A stretch of 64,000 nucleotides of DNA from Aeromonas molluscorum 848 (GCF_000388115.1 NZ_AQGQ01000004.1:1-64000); one strand, 5' to 3'; positions 40,650 to 49,194 are shown, counted from the first letter of the stretch. Translations and numbers: made by a program. Notes: a model not told the origin generated them from the letters alone.

Positions 40650-41939
40650 ATGTCGAGCTTAAAGAAGGATCTGGGACTGTGGCAGGGGATGGGACTGCTG
40701 GCGACCTCGCTGCTTGGGACCGGGATCTTCGTGGTACCGGCCGCCGCCGCCTCCCTGGCGGGGGGCGCTTCCCTCTGGGCCTGGGTGCTGCTCATCGTGC
40801 TGGTGCTGCCCATCGCCTTTACGTTCGCCCGGCTCGGGCGGCGTTATCCCCATGCGGGCGGGGCGCCGCATCTTATCGGCAAGGCCTTTGGGGCCGGGGC
40901 CGAACGTTACTCCGCCTTCCTGTTTCTGGCCGTGCTGCCGGTGGGTTTGCCTGCTGCACTTACCATAGCGGCAGGATTCTGGCATGCCCTGTTCGCACTC
41001 GGCGAGCTGACCCTGTGGGCGATACAGTTGCTGACCCTGCTTGGCGTCTTGCTGCTCGGTCTGCGCGGTGCGCGATCCTCGGGCAATCTGCAACTGTTGA
41101 TCGCTCTGGCCATCGTGGGGCTGACTCTGCTTATTGCCCTCAAGGGCGAGATTGGCTGGCGCGATGCCGCTCAGCCTCTGCCAGACGCCGGTGAGTGGCC
41201 CGCCATGGCCACGGCGCTGGCGGTGATGTTCTGGTGCTTCGTCGGTCTGGAAGCCTTCGCCCACATGGGTGAGGAGTTCAAAAACCCGGAGCGTGACTAT
41301 CCCTTGGCGCTGCTCGGCGGCGTGCTGCTGGCGGGGCTCATCTACTGGATCCACTCCCTGGTCGTGCTCAAATATTGTCTCTATGGCGATGAGGCGAAGA
41401 ATGCCACCGCCATTCCGACCCTTCTGGCGCTCTTGTTCGGCCCGACCGCCAAGTGGCTGGTTGCCATACTCGGCTATCTCTCCTGCTTTGCCAGCATCAA
41501 CATCTACCTGCAAGGGTTCGCCCGCCTCATCTGGAGTATGGCGCGCGAAGGCAAGCTGCCTGCCTCCCTGGCAACCTTGTCTACGAGGGGAACCCCGGTG
41601 CGGGCGCTCTGTCTGGTGCTCGGCATCTGTGTCGCCTCGATCACCTTGATCCTCTGGTGGCGGCTGCCCCTTGATACCTTGATCCGCTACGCCAATGGCA
41701 ACTTTGTGCTGGTCTATCTGCTCTGCATGGCGGCGGGCTGGCGCCTGTTGGCAGGCGGCGGCAAGTGGCTGGCGGGGTTAAGTGCCTTGCTCTGCGCGGC
41801 CGTCATGGTCGCCCTGGCCGCAGAGGGTATCTATGCCCTGCTGCTGACCCTGGGTTATGGTCTCTTCGTCTGGTGGCGACGCAGGTATCGTCAGCCCCAA
41901 GGCGCGGTCGATGATGGGGCCTGCTCAGTGATCAAATAA
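40650..41939 (+). CDS. yjeH: YjeH-like L-methionine/branched-chain amino acid exporter
   Basis: A 429-residue APC-superfamily transporter similar throughout to E. coli YjeH: MSSLKKDLGLWQGMGLLATSLLGTG..., then LPVGLPAAL, VMFWCFVGLEAFAHMGEEFKNPERD and CFASINIYLQGFARLIWS. It has about twelve membrane helices. YjeH of E. coli exports methionine and branched-chain amino acids. ATG 40650 gives the family's start; in-frame codons further upstream overlap the regulator gene. A divergent Lrp-type gene likely controls it. Confidence 0.85.
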   Translation: MSSLKKDLGLWQGMGLLATSLLGTGIFVVPAAAASLAGGASLWAWVLLIVLVLPIAFTFARLGRRYPHAGGAPHLIGKAFGAGAERYSAFLFLAVLPVGLPAALTIAAGFWHALFALGELTLWAIQLLTLLGVLLLGLRGARSSGNLQLLIALAIVGLTLLIALKGEIGWRDAAQPLPDAGEWPAMATALAVMFWCFVGLEAFAHMGEEFKNPERDYPLALLGGVLLAGLIYWIHSLVVLKYCLYGDEAKNATAIPTLLALLFGPTAKWLVAILGYLSCFASINIYLQGFARLIWSMAREGKLPASLATLSTRGTPVRALCLVLGICVASITLILWWRLPLDTLIRYANGNFVLVYLLCMAAGWRLLAGGGKWLAGLSALLCAAVMVALAAEGIYALLLTLGYGLFVWWRRRYRQPQGAVDDGACSVIK

Positions 41940-41967
41940 CAGCCGTCAAATGACGCCGGTTCTAGAT

Positions 41968-42002
41968 GGAAGAAGCCCCGCAGTGCGGGGCTTCTTCCTT
42001 TG
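41968..42002. terminator. Bidirectional terminator between yjeH and the ABC-F gene
   Basis: A perfect fourteen-base stem (41968-41981 with 41985-41998, core AAGAAGCCCCGC) with loop AGT, followed by TTTGG on the plus strand. It separates convergent genes. Confidence 0.88.
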
Positions 42003-42017
42003 GGTTGGCATTGGCCG

Positions 42018-43745
42018 TCAGTGGAGACCGAGCCGCTCGGCGATCAGGGATAGCTCGTCGCGCCAGCTCTGTTGCAGCCGTGGGGTCTGGTGCCTGGGCT
42101 TGCGGGCAAGATCGGCGGCGAGCAAGCCATCCAGTTCGTACCAGCGTATCAGCATGGCCTCATCATCGTGCTCCGGCATGAGCTCTTCTCTCCTGGCGTC
42201 ATTGACCCGGAAGCCAGCTGCGGGCCGTTCGGGGGCATCGCCGAGCAGCTCGACATAGGCCCGCTCGGCGCTGTGGGCTTCGTGGATCCGGCCCTCCCTG
42301 ATCACCCAGAAACGGTTGCAGCTGCGCTCGATCAGATCCCGGTCGTGGGAGACAAGCAATACGCCGCCGGCAAAGCCGGTCAGCGCCTCGGCCAGCTCCT
42401 CCTTGCCTGCCAGATCCAGATGGTTGGTGGGCTCATCGAGCCAGAGCAGATGGTGGCTCGCCAGGGAGAGGGCGAGGAACAGCAGTCTGGCCCGCTCCCC
42501 CCCGCTCAAGCCATGCACTCGCTGGCCGTGACGGGAATAGGGGAAACCCGCCCGGATCAAGGCCTGGCGCAGCGTTACCTCCGGCAAAGGCGCCAGGGGA
42601 TAGAGGGCATCGGTCAGGGTAGCGTCGTCGTCCAGCTGCTGCAGGGACTGATCGTAGTAGGCGATGCTGGCGCCGGGGTGGCGATACCAGCCCTCAGCCG
42701 GCAGTTGGTCGGACAGCTCGCCCCAGCACTGGCGAAGCAGGGAGGATTTGCCCGTGCCATTAGCGCCAAGCAGGGCGACTCTGTCGCCGGCGCGCAGCCA
42801 GAGATCCTCGGCCCGCAACAGCGGCGGCAAGCCGGGGGCGGGGCGCACGTCGAGGGCGTCGAGCCGCAGCAGGGCATCGGCGGGCAGGGCCTGGCCGTGC
42901 AGTTCGAGGCGCCAGGAGGCATCCGCCCCGACCACGCTCTGCTCCTCCTGCAGTCTGGCCACCCGTTTCTCCATGGATTTCGCCTGGCGCACCAGCTTCT
43001 CGTTGTCATGCTCCCGTCCCCAGATGGCGAGGCGCTTGCTGCTGGCGCTCAGGCGGTCGATCTCTTTTTGCTCATCCATCCGGCGCAGGCGGGCCTGCTC
43101 ATCCTCTTCGGCCAGGGCTGCCCTCGCCTGGCTGCAGGGCAGGGCGAAGCGATAGAGGCGTCGATCCCGCAGAACCAGGGTATCCCGGGTCACCCGATCG
43201 AGCAGGCGCCCATCGTGGGAGACCAGCACGAAGGCGCCGCGCCACGCCAGCAGGAAGCGCTCCAGCCAGAGCAGGGCGGGCAAGTCCAGGTGGTTGCTGG
43301 GTTCGTCCAACAGCAACAGGTTGGGCTGGTGCAGCAGGGCGCGGCCAATCTGCAAACGGGTGTGCTGGCCACCGCTCAGGGCGCTGACCGGGAGGTCGGC
43401 TTGCTCGGCCAGTTGCAGCTCGGTCAACATCTTGTCCACCTGCCACCCTTGGTCGGCTTCGTTGTCCAGGGCATCGAACAGCACGGCGCGGGTACTGAGC
43501 GTTTGCAGTTGCAAAGGCAGATGCTGGGCCACGAATTCACAGCGGCAGTGGGTGGCCTTGTGTATGCGTCCGTCATGGGGTTGACGCTGACCGGCCAGCA
43601 GGGCGAGCAGTGTGCTCTTGCCACAGCCATTGGCACCGATGAGGCCAATGCGATCACCGCTGCGGATGCTCAGGTCCAGGTTGTCAAATAACGGAAGATG
43701 CCCCGCACTCATTTGCAGGGAATGGGTACTCATCAGGGTTGTCAT
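42018..43745 (-). CDS. ABC-F family ATP-binding protein
   Basis: A 575-residue protein with two ABC domains and no membrane part, the ABC-F layout. First domain: Walker A GANGCGKST, signature LSGGQHTRL, Walker B LLLLDEPSNHLDL. Second domain: GANGTGKSS, LSGGERARL, LLWLDEPTNHLDL. A charged helical linker (about residues 205-275) joins them, the region that reaches the ribosome in this family. ABC-F proteins act on ribosomes as translation factors or antibiotic-protection proteins. It is not one of the universal four that I can name. A leader peptide upstream suggests ribosome-sensing control. Confidence 0.88.
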   Translation of the reverse strand: MTTLMSTHSLQMSAGHLPLFDNLDLSIRSGDRIGLIGANGCGKSTLLALLAGQRQPHDGRIHKATHCRCEFVAQHLPLQLQTLSTRAVLFDALDNEADQGWQVDKMLTELQLAEQADLPVSALSGGQHTRLQIGRALLHQPNLLLLDEPSNHLDLPALLWLERFLLAWRGAFVLVSHDGRLLDRVTRDTLVLRDRRLYRFALPCSQARAALAEEDEQARLRRMDEQKEIDRLSASSKRLAIWGREHDNEKLVRQAKSMEKRVARLQEEQSVVGADASWRLELHGQALPADALLRLDALDVRPAPGLPPLLRAEDLWLRAGDRVALLGANGTGKSSLLRQCWGELSDQLPAEGWYRHPGASIAYYDQSLQQLDDDATLTDALYPLAPLPEVTLRQALIRAGFPYSRHGQRVHGLSGGERARLLFLALSLASHHLLWLDEPTNHLDLAGKEELAEALTGFAGGVLLVSHDRDLIERSCNRFWVIREGRIHEAHSAERAYVELLGDAPERPAAGFRVNDARREELMPEHDDEAMLIRWYELDGLLAADLARKPRHQTPRLQQSWRDELSLIAERLGLH

Positions 43746-43888
43746 GCTCTTGCTCTCTCAAATCTCGGGATCAGAAATCCCTGTCATCAGGAGCGCTGGC
43801 AACAACGGTCGAGAAAGGTCTCGGTTGGGAAGGGAGTCGGCTTTGCTCGAACCCGCTATCGCAGCGCGATGGTATGCAGGCAAGAGCA
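43743..43888 (-). promoter_or_regulatory. Long-range pairing that could mask the ABC-F start codon
   Basis: In minus-strand RNA, UGCUCUUGC inside the leader ORF (43888-43880) is exactly complementary to GCAAGAGCA (43753-43745), whose last A is the first base of the ABC-F start codon. The nine-base pairing would hide the ABC-F ribosome-binding region, and ribosomes on the leader ORF would open it. A small hairpin (GGGAT TTCTG ATCCC) lies between. This is the layout of translational attenuation; function is inferred. Confidence 0.45.
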
Positions 43889-43942
43889 CGGGAATGTGCC
43901 GAACAGGCGGGCCGAGAACATCGGACACGCTTGGATAACCAT
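43856..43942 (-). CDS. 28-residue putative leader peptide of the ABC-F gene
   Basis: ATG 43942 is preceded by a perfect AAGGAGGT (43955-43948) five bases away, the strongest ribosome-binding site in this part of the window. The frame runs 28 codons to TAG at 43858-43856. The peptide begins MVIQACPMFSARLFG and later has CSCLH. It lies about 34 bases after a good promoter and about 110 bases before the ABC-F start. Small, well-translated ORFs in this position precede many antibiotic-responsive ABC-F genes. No known leader sequence is matched. Confidence 0.6.
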   Translation of the reverse strand: MVIQACPMFSARLFGTFPCSCLHTIALR

Positions 43943-43981
43943 TTTTTACCTCCTTGTGTTGTGTTATGGCACTGTGCGGCG

Positions 43982-44010
43982 ATTATAAGCGCAGAGAAAA
44001 TGAGCGTCCA
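43982..44010 (-). promoter_or_regulatory. Sigma-70 promoter for the ABC-F leader
   Basis: A perfect TATAAT (43987-43982) lies 17 bases from TGGACG (44010-44005), four of six matches to the -35 consensus. Transcription would start near 43976, giving a 34-base untranslated stretch before the leader peptide. The rest of the gap up to pliI (44011-44125) shows nothing further. Confidence 0.65.
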
Positions 44011-44125
44011 TTGGAGACCGCGGGCACGTCACCATCTTGTGATGAGTGCCGCGGGAATTGCCTTTGATGGTTGGTCGCAAGCAACGCGGCAGCCCAGCGT
44101 GGTGAGCTGCCAGCTTGATTGTCCA

Positions 44126-44563
44126 TTAATCCCTGGGGGTTTTAAGTGCCTGGATTACATCATCGTTTGGAGCCAATCCCTCCACATGGTTGAAGAGGTC
44201 GAGCCCCTCCTGCGGATTGATGATGAAGGCATTGGCACTGAGGTAGCTGCCGCTGCCGACACTCTCCATGATGACGATGAGTTCGGGCTGCTTGTCACCA
44301 TTGAGATCCTGCAACTTGAGGTCCTTGATGCTGCCATCGCGGGGCAATACCTTGCCGTCGATGAACTGATCCAGCGGGAACTGGGGGTTGGCGCCGGAGT
44401 AGAGGCGCACGTCGTAGCTGCCGGTGGAGGCGGGTTCGCCGCGTCCCTCGTTGACGGTGATCAGCTGACCTGAGGGCAGTGTCAGTTGCTTGAAAAAAAC
44501 CTCCGCCGCCTGGCCGGCCAGTGGCAGGCTAAGCAGGCCGAGTGTCATGAGCAAGGTTTTCAT
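44126..44563 (-). CDS. pliI: Periplasmic i-type lysozyme inhibitor PliI
   Basis: A 145-residue periplasmic protein with a signal peptide ending in GQAA. It carries the SGxY-type inhibitory loop: Ser104 and Tyr107 in VGSGSYLSANAF, the two residues known to enter the lysozyme active site in PliI of A. hydrophila. A DLNGDKQPELIVI segment precedes it. It blocks invertebrate-type lysozymes, as met in molluscs and other hosts. ATG 44563 is chosen for its signal peptide. It lies 116 bases after pepO on the same strand, with two hairpins in the gap. Confidence 0.88.
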   Translation of the reverse strand: MKTLLMTLGLLSLPLAGQAAEVFFKQLTLPSGQLITVNEGRGEPASTGSYDVRLYSGANPQFPLDQFIDGKVLPRDGSIKDLKLQDLNGDKQPELIVIMESVGSGSYLSANAFIINPQEGLDLFNHVEGLAPNDDVIQALKTPRD

Positions 44564-44586
44564 CGATTTGACCCTTTTGACTGCGC

Positions 44587-44613
44587 TGACTGGCAAGCAT
44601 GAGTTGCCAGTCA
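44587..44613 (-). repeat. Perfect inverted repeat upstream of pliI
   Basis: TGACTGGCAA (44587-44596) and TTGCCAGTCA (44604-44613) form a perfect ten-base inverted repeat with a seven-base centre, 24-50 bases before the pliI start. It has no T-run, so an operator or an RNA hairpin near the ribosome-binding site is more likely than a terminator. A second hairpin (GCCGGGCA / TGCCCGGC, 44631-44650) lies between it and the pepO end. Confidence 0.6.
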
Positions 44614-44679
44614 CGGATGGAAACGGGTGGGCCGGGCATCTCTGCCCGGCGCCTTTCATATGCCTAGACGAGGTGGTGA

Positions 44680-46710
44680 TCACCAGATCTTGACTCGCTT
44701 GGCCGGGTCCAGATAGAGCTTGTCACTCTGCTCTATCTTGAACGCCTCATAGAAGGCGGGAATGTTGGGTACCACGCCATTGACCCTGTATTCGGGCGGG
44801 GAGTGGGGATCCGAACTCAGCAGCATCTGCATCAGCTCGGGGCGATACTTGCCCTTCCACACCTGGGCCCAGCCGAGGAAGAAGCGCTGCTCACCGGTAA
44901 AGCCATCGAGTACGGGGGCCTCCTTGCCACCCTGCGACAGCAGGTAGGCCTTGTGGGCTATGGTGAGGCCGCCCAGATCGCCGATGTTTTCCCCCAGGGT
45001 GAACTGGCCGTTGACGAACTGACCCGCGATGGGTTCGAAGCGGTTGTATTGAGCAACCAACCGGCTGGTGCGGAACCTGAACTCCTTGAGATCGGTCGGG
45101 GTCCACCAGTCGCGCAACACGCCGTCCCCATCGGATTTGGCGCCCTGATCATCGAAACCATGGCCCATTTCGTGGCCGATGACGCCGCCGATGGCGCCAT
45201 AGTTGACCGCATCATCGGCGTTGAGATCGAAGAAGGGGGGCTGCAGTATGGCGGCAGGGAACACGATCTCGTTGTTGCTGGGGTTGTAGTAGGCGTTCAC
45301 CGTCTGGGGCGACATATACCAGCGATCCTTGTCGACCGGAGTGCCAAGGCGCGACAGGCTATCTTGATACTCGAAAGCCTGGGCTCGCAGCAGGTTGCCG
45401 ATCAGATCGTCGGGTTCGACCCGGATGGCACTGTAGTCCCGCCACTTGTCCGGGTAGCCAATCTTGGGTCTGAACTTGGCGAGCTTCTCCTTGGCTTGCG
45501 CCTTGGTGGCTGGCGACATCCAGTCGAGGGTATCGATGCTCTGGCCATAGGCGATGCGCAGGTTCTCGACCAGCTGCTCCATGCGGGCCTTGGCTTCGGG
45601 GGGGAAGTATTGCGCCACATACCGCTTGCCGACGGCCTCGCCCAGATGGGCATCAAGTACCGCCAGAGCTCGCTCCCAGGCGGCGCGCTGCTTGGGAGTA
45701 CCGCTCAGGACGGTGCCGAAGAAGGCGAAGTTGGCCTGGTCGGTCCCACTGTCGAGGTAGGGGGCGTAGTCGCTGATGAGTTGCCACTTCAGGTAGTTGC
45801 GCCACTGGGCTGCCGGGGTCTGCACCATCAGTGTATCCAGAGCTTGCAGGTAGCTGGGTTGGCCCAGGATCAGCGTCGGCTGATTGGCGATGCCCGCCTC
45901 ATTGAGATAGCTCTGCCAGTCGATATGGGGAGCGAGGCGGCTGAGGTCGCCGGTGGCGACTTTGTTGTAACTCTTCTCCCTGTCCCGCAGTGCGACCTTG
46001 TCCCACTGGATGCGGGCGATGGCGGTTTCAAGGGCCAGTATCTGCTTGGCTTTGCCTTGGGCATCGGGTTCACCGGCCCGGGTCAGCATGCCGGCGATGT
46101 GTTGCTGGTATTGCTGGCGCAGGTGCACGCTGGCGTCATCGTTCTTGAGGTAGTAGTCCCTGTCCGGCAGGCCGAGGCCGGACTGACCGATGTTGACGCT
46201 GTACCGGGTTGGCGCCTTGGCATCCGGCCCTATCCAGAAACCGAAGGGGGCGCTGCCGCCAACCTTGCCTGTTCGCGCCAGGGCCTGGGCCAGTGTGCGG
46301 CTATCCGTTACCTGATCCAACTCGGCGAGCAGGGGGCGAAGCGGGCTCAGGCCCTTGGCATCACGGCCGCTCTTGTCCAGGTAACTGGCGTAGAAATCAC
46401 GGATCTGCTGGGCTTCCGACCCCTGGGGGGCGTCTTTGGGCAGCGCTTCTATCAGGGCGCGAACATCGGCAAGCGACTTGTCGCGCAGGGTATAGAAAGC
46501 GCCGTCGGCGGGTCTGTCATCGGGGATCTTGGCGCTGGCGAGCCAATGGCCGTTGGCATAGCGGAAAAAATCGTCGCCGGGTTTTACGCTGGTATCCATG
46601 TTGGCCAAAGTCAGCCCTGAGTGGGCCTGATCCTGGGCAGGCCCCTGGCTGCAACCTGCCAGCAGAGCCAAGCCGATCAATCCGGCCAGTATGCTTTTTT
46701 TGTTGTGCAT
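44680..46710 (-). CDS. pepO: M13 family zinc metallopeptidase PepO (neprilysin-like)
   Basis: A 676-residue lipoprotein with lipobox ALLAGCSQ (Cys20), so membrane-anchored and facing the periplasm or cell surface. The zinc motif HEMGH is at residues 513-517 and the third ligand lies in GENIGDLGG. The VNAYYNPSNNEIVFPA strand and the C-terminal RVNGVVPNIPAFYEAF are typical of M13 peptidases. It should cleave short peptides. It is upstream of pliI on the same strand and divergent from tilS. Confidence 0.93.
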   Translation of the reverse strand: MHNKKSILAGLIGLALLAGCSQGPAQDQAHSGLTLANMDTSVKPGDDFFRYANGHWLASAKIPDDRPADGAFYTLRDKSLADVRALIEALPKDAPQGSEAQQIRDFYASYLDKSGRDAKGLSPLRPLLAELDQVTDSRTLAQALARTGKVGGSAPFGFWIGPDAKAPTRYSVNIGQSGLGLPDRDYYLKNDDASVHLRQQYQQHIAGMLTRAGEPDAQGKAKQILALETAIARIQWDKVALRDREKSYNKVATGDLSRLAPHIDWQSYLNEAGIANQPTLILGQPSYLQALDTLMVQTPAAQWRNYLKWQLISDYAPYLDSGTDQANFAFFGTVLSGTPKQRAAWERALAVLDAHLGEAVGKRYVAQYFPPEAKARMEQLVENLRIAYGQSIDTLDWMSPATKAQAKEKLAKFRPKIGYPDKWRDYSAIRVEPDDLIGNLLRAQAFEYQDSLSRLGTPVDKDRWYMSPQTVNAYYNPSNNEIVFPAAILQPPFFDLNADDAVNYGAIGGVIGHEMGHGFDDQGAKSDGDGVLRDWWTPTDLKEFRFRTSRLVAQYNRFEPIAGQFVNGQFTLGENIGDLGGLTIAHKAYLLSQGGKEAPVLDGFTGEQRFFLGWAQVWKGKYRPELMQMLLSSDPHSPPEYRVNGVVPNIPAFYEAFKIEQSDKLYLDPAKRVKIW

Positions 46711-46842
46711 TTTGCTTGTTCCAATTCGAGTTATTAGCGTCCTTGCTCAGGGTTAGAGCAGGCGAGTCTCACTCTAGCAGCCCGGTTACAGCTTGATAAG
46801 CCCGACTCTGCTAAGATCGGCCCGTCTATTCCGGGGAAGCCT

Positions 46843-48192
46843 ATGATTTCTCAACTCTATTCATGTTTCTGTCAGACCCTGCCGACGCCGACAAGTTCCA
46901 GCTCCTTATTGGTGGCTTACAGCGGCGGTCTCGACTCCACCCTGCTGCTCTTGCTGGCTGATCGTTTCGCCCGCGAGCGGCAACTGCCCTTGCGCGCTCT
47001 GCACGTGCACCATGGGCTCAGCCCCAATGCCGATGCCTGGGCCGAGCAGTGCGCCGCTGTCTGTCGGCAGCTCGGCGTGCCGCTGCAGGTCGCACGGGTG
47101 CAACTGAACCGGGGTAATGGCGAAAGCCTGGAGGCTCAGGCCCGCACCGCTCGCTATGGGCAGCTCAGTGCGGCGCTTGCCCCGGGGGGATGGTTGCTCA
47201 CGGCCCATCATCAGGACGATCAGCTGGAGACCCTGCTGCTGGCACTCAAGCGTGGTGCCGGCCCACGGGGGCTAGCCGGTATTTTGCCCAGTCAGCCTTT
47301 TGGCAAAGGAGCGTTGCTGCGGCCCTTGCTGACGGTGAGTCGGCAGGATCTGGCCGAGGCGGCAAGCGAGGCTGGGCTGAGTTGGGTGGAGGATGAGAGC
47401 AACCAGGACCTGAGTTACGATCGCAACTTCCTGCGCCAGCGAGTGATCCCCGGGCTCAGGGCACGCTGGCCGGCGATCGCCCAGACGGCAGCCCGCAGCA
47501 TGGCGCTGTGCGCCGAGCAGCAGGCGCTGCTCGAAGAGCTGGCTGCCGAGGATTGGCGGTTGGCGGGAGAGGGGGAGGCGCTGCGCATCACTCCGCTCCA
47601 TGAGTTGAGCCCGGCCAGACGCAACAATCTGCTCCGTCACTGGATCCGGCGGCAGGGGGGCGAGATGCCAGCCCGGGATCAGCTCGCCCGGCTATGGGAC
47701 GAGCTGGTGTTGGCACGTCCGGATGCCAACCCTCAACTCAATTGGGGTCGGGTGAGTTGTCGCCGCTACCAGGGCTTGCTCCATCTGGTGCGCCCGGATC
47801 TCGCCCCCCTGACCGAGCAGATCCCTCTGGTTCCTGACGTCCTGGTGACCTTGCCGGATAGGCTTGGCAGTTTGCAGTTGAAGATAAGTACCGAGGGGCA
47901 ACTGAGGCTGCCCGAGGCGGATGAGCCGCTCTCCATTCGTTTCTCGGTGGCGCCTGGCCAGACCCTGACCCCTCAAGGGCGGGGGGGAAGCCGCCGCCTC
48001 AAAAAGCTGTGGCAGGAGTACGGCGTGCCCTCCTGGCAACGGGGGCGTATTCCCATGATCTTCTATGGGGAGACGCCCGCGGCGGCTCTGGATCTCTTTA
48101 TCTGCGAGGGATTTGCCCGCACGGGTAATCTGGGGCTGGCCTGGCAGAGGCTGGACTCCCCGGGCGATACCGAGGCTGAGTCCTTGCCATGA
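46843..48192 (+). CDS. tilS: tRNA(Ile)-lysidine synthetase TilS
   Basis: A 449-residue enzyme that puts lysidine on C34 of tRNA(Ile2), so that it reads AUA. The ATP pyrophosphatase P-loop SGGLDS is at about residues 27-32, HHGLSPNADAWAEQC follows, then AHHQDDQLETLLLALKRG. The TilS substrate-binding and C-terminal domains complete the usual length (E. coli 432). It ends in a strong bidirectional terminator. Confidence 0.95.
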   Translation: MISQLYSCFCQTLPTPTSSSSLLVAYSGGLDSTLLLLLADRFARERQLPLRALHVHHGLSPNADAWAEQCAAVCRQLGVPLQVARVQLNRGNGESLEAQARTARYGQLSAALAPGGWLLTAHHQDDQLETLLLALKRGAGPRGLAGILPSQPFGKGALLRPLLTVSRQDLAEAASEAGLSWVEDESNQDLSYDRNFLRQRVIPGLRARWPAIAQTAARSMALCAEQQALLEELAAEDWRLAGEGEALRITPLHELSPARRNNLLRHWIRRQGGEMPARDQLARLWDELVLARPDANPQLNWGRVSCRRYQGLLHLVRPDLAPLTEQIPLVPDVLVTLPDRLGSLQLKISTEGQLRLPEADEPLSIRFSVAPGQTLTPQGRGGSRRLKKLWQEYGVPSWQRGRIPMIFYGETPAAALDLFICEGFARTGNLGLAWQRLDSPGDTEAESLP

Positions 48193-48230
48193 AAAACACC
48201 GGGGCGGCCATTGGCCGCCCCGGTGTTTTT
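48192..48230. terminator. Bidirectional terminator between tilS and the GGDEF gene
   Basis: An eighteen-base perfect stem (48192-48209 with 48213-48230) bounded by A5 and T5 runs, with a three-base loop. It lies between convergent genes. Confidence 0.93.
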
Positions 48231-48288
48231 AAGCAGAGCAGACCCCTGGCTTGCCTATTCCCTGCAGACCTACCTCATTGCTTGGCCT

Positions 48289-49194
48289 TTAGCCCACGTC
48301 GCCGGCTTTTTTACGGGAATAGAGGTGGTTGTCGGCGGTTTCGTACAGGGTGTAGACGTTCATGCCCGGCAGCCAGTGGGCGGCCCCCAGGGAGCAGCCG
48401 ACCTCGAAGCTGGCGAGCTCCTGGTGGCTGTTGAGCATCTGTTGCAGACGTAGCCATACCGGGCGCCAGGCCTCGGCATCGGCCGGTTGCAGCAGCAGGG
48501 CGAACTCATCACCCCCGATCCTAAATGCCTGATCCGTGGCGCGGATACATTGTTGCAGCAGCTGGGCGAAGCGGCTGAGCACCAGATCGCCGACCGGGTG
48601 GCCCCAGGTGTCATTGACCTGCTTGAAGCGATCCAGATCCAGCAGCACCAATACCAGGCCATGGGGATCCCGGCTGTGCTGTTCGACGGCGCGGCCGAGG
48701 GCTTCGTCGAAGTAGGCGCGGTTGCCAAGCCCGGTCAGGTGATCGAGACGCACCTGTTGCTCCAGATTTGCCAGCCGCAGATAGAGAGGCAGCGCCAACT
48801 CGAACTGGCGGTGGCAGGCCTGCAACTCATCGATCTGTTGCTGGTTGGGGGCCTGAACCAGCTGATAATGGAGCTGGCCCAGACAGATCCCCTGACCATC
48901 CCTGAGCGGAAATTGCTGGCTGTGCAAGCTGAGCTGATCTTGCGGCAGACACTGGATCAGGCTGTGGTGGTTGGTGCCCTCCAGGCATAGGCTGTGGATG
49001 CGGACAATCCTTGCCGCCGTGCGGGCAAAGATTGCCAGCAGCTCGCTCAAGGTCTGCTGACCGAGCAGGCGCTCGAGCAAGCCATGGGCTGGCTGACTTA
49101 TCACGGGCGTCAGGTGATCCAGTTGGCGGATCCACTGTGCTGCGTCATAACCGACTGAGGCGTTGGCCCCTCTCCACGATGTTGAATTATCCAC
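48289..49194 (-). CDS. GGDEF domain diguanylate cyclase
   Basis: A 301-residue protein with a C-terminal GGDEF domain (about residues 140-300). The active-site loop is intact as RIGGDEF (GGDEF at 227-231), and the inhibitory site RATD lies at 218-221, the proper five residues before it, so c-di-GMP feedback is expected. The N-terminal 140 residues are a soluble sensor-like region without a recognised domain or membrane helix. It probably makes c-di-GMP in the cytosol in response to an unknown signal. It stands alone between tilS and the antiporter gene. Confidence 0.92.
   Translation of the reverse strand: MDNSTSWRGANASVGYDAAQWIRQLDHLTPVISQPAHGLLERLLGQQTLSELLAIFARTAARIVRIHSLCLEGTNHHSLIQCLPQDQLSLHSQQFPLRDGQGICLGQLHYQLVQAPNQQQIDELQACHRQFELALPLYLRLANLEQQVRLDHLTGLGNRAYFDEALGRAVEQHSRDPHGLVLVLLDLDRFKQVNDTWGHPVGDLVLSRFAQLLQQCIRATDQAFRIGGDEFALLLQPADAEAWRPVWLRLQQMLNSHQELASFEVGCSLGAAHWLPGMNVYTLYETADNHLYSRKKAGDVG

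Noticed and set aside
42072-43691. A 539-codon plus-strand frame opposite the ABC-F gene
   Set aside because: Gln/Gly-rich shadow of the ABC-F coding sequence.
44803-46620. A 605-codon plus-strand frame opposite pepO
   Set aside because: Antisense to an intact M13 peptidase with all motifs present.
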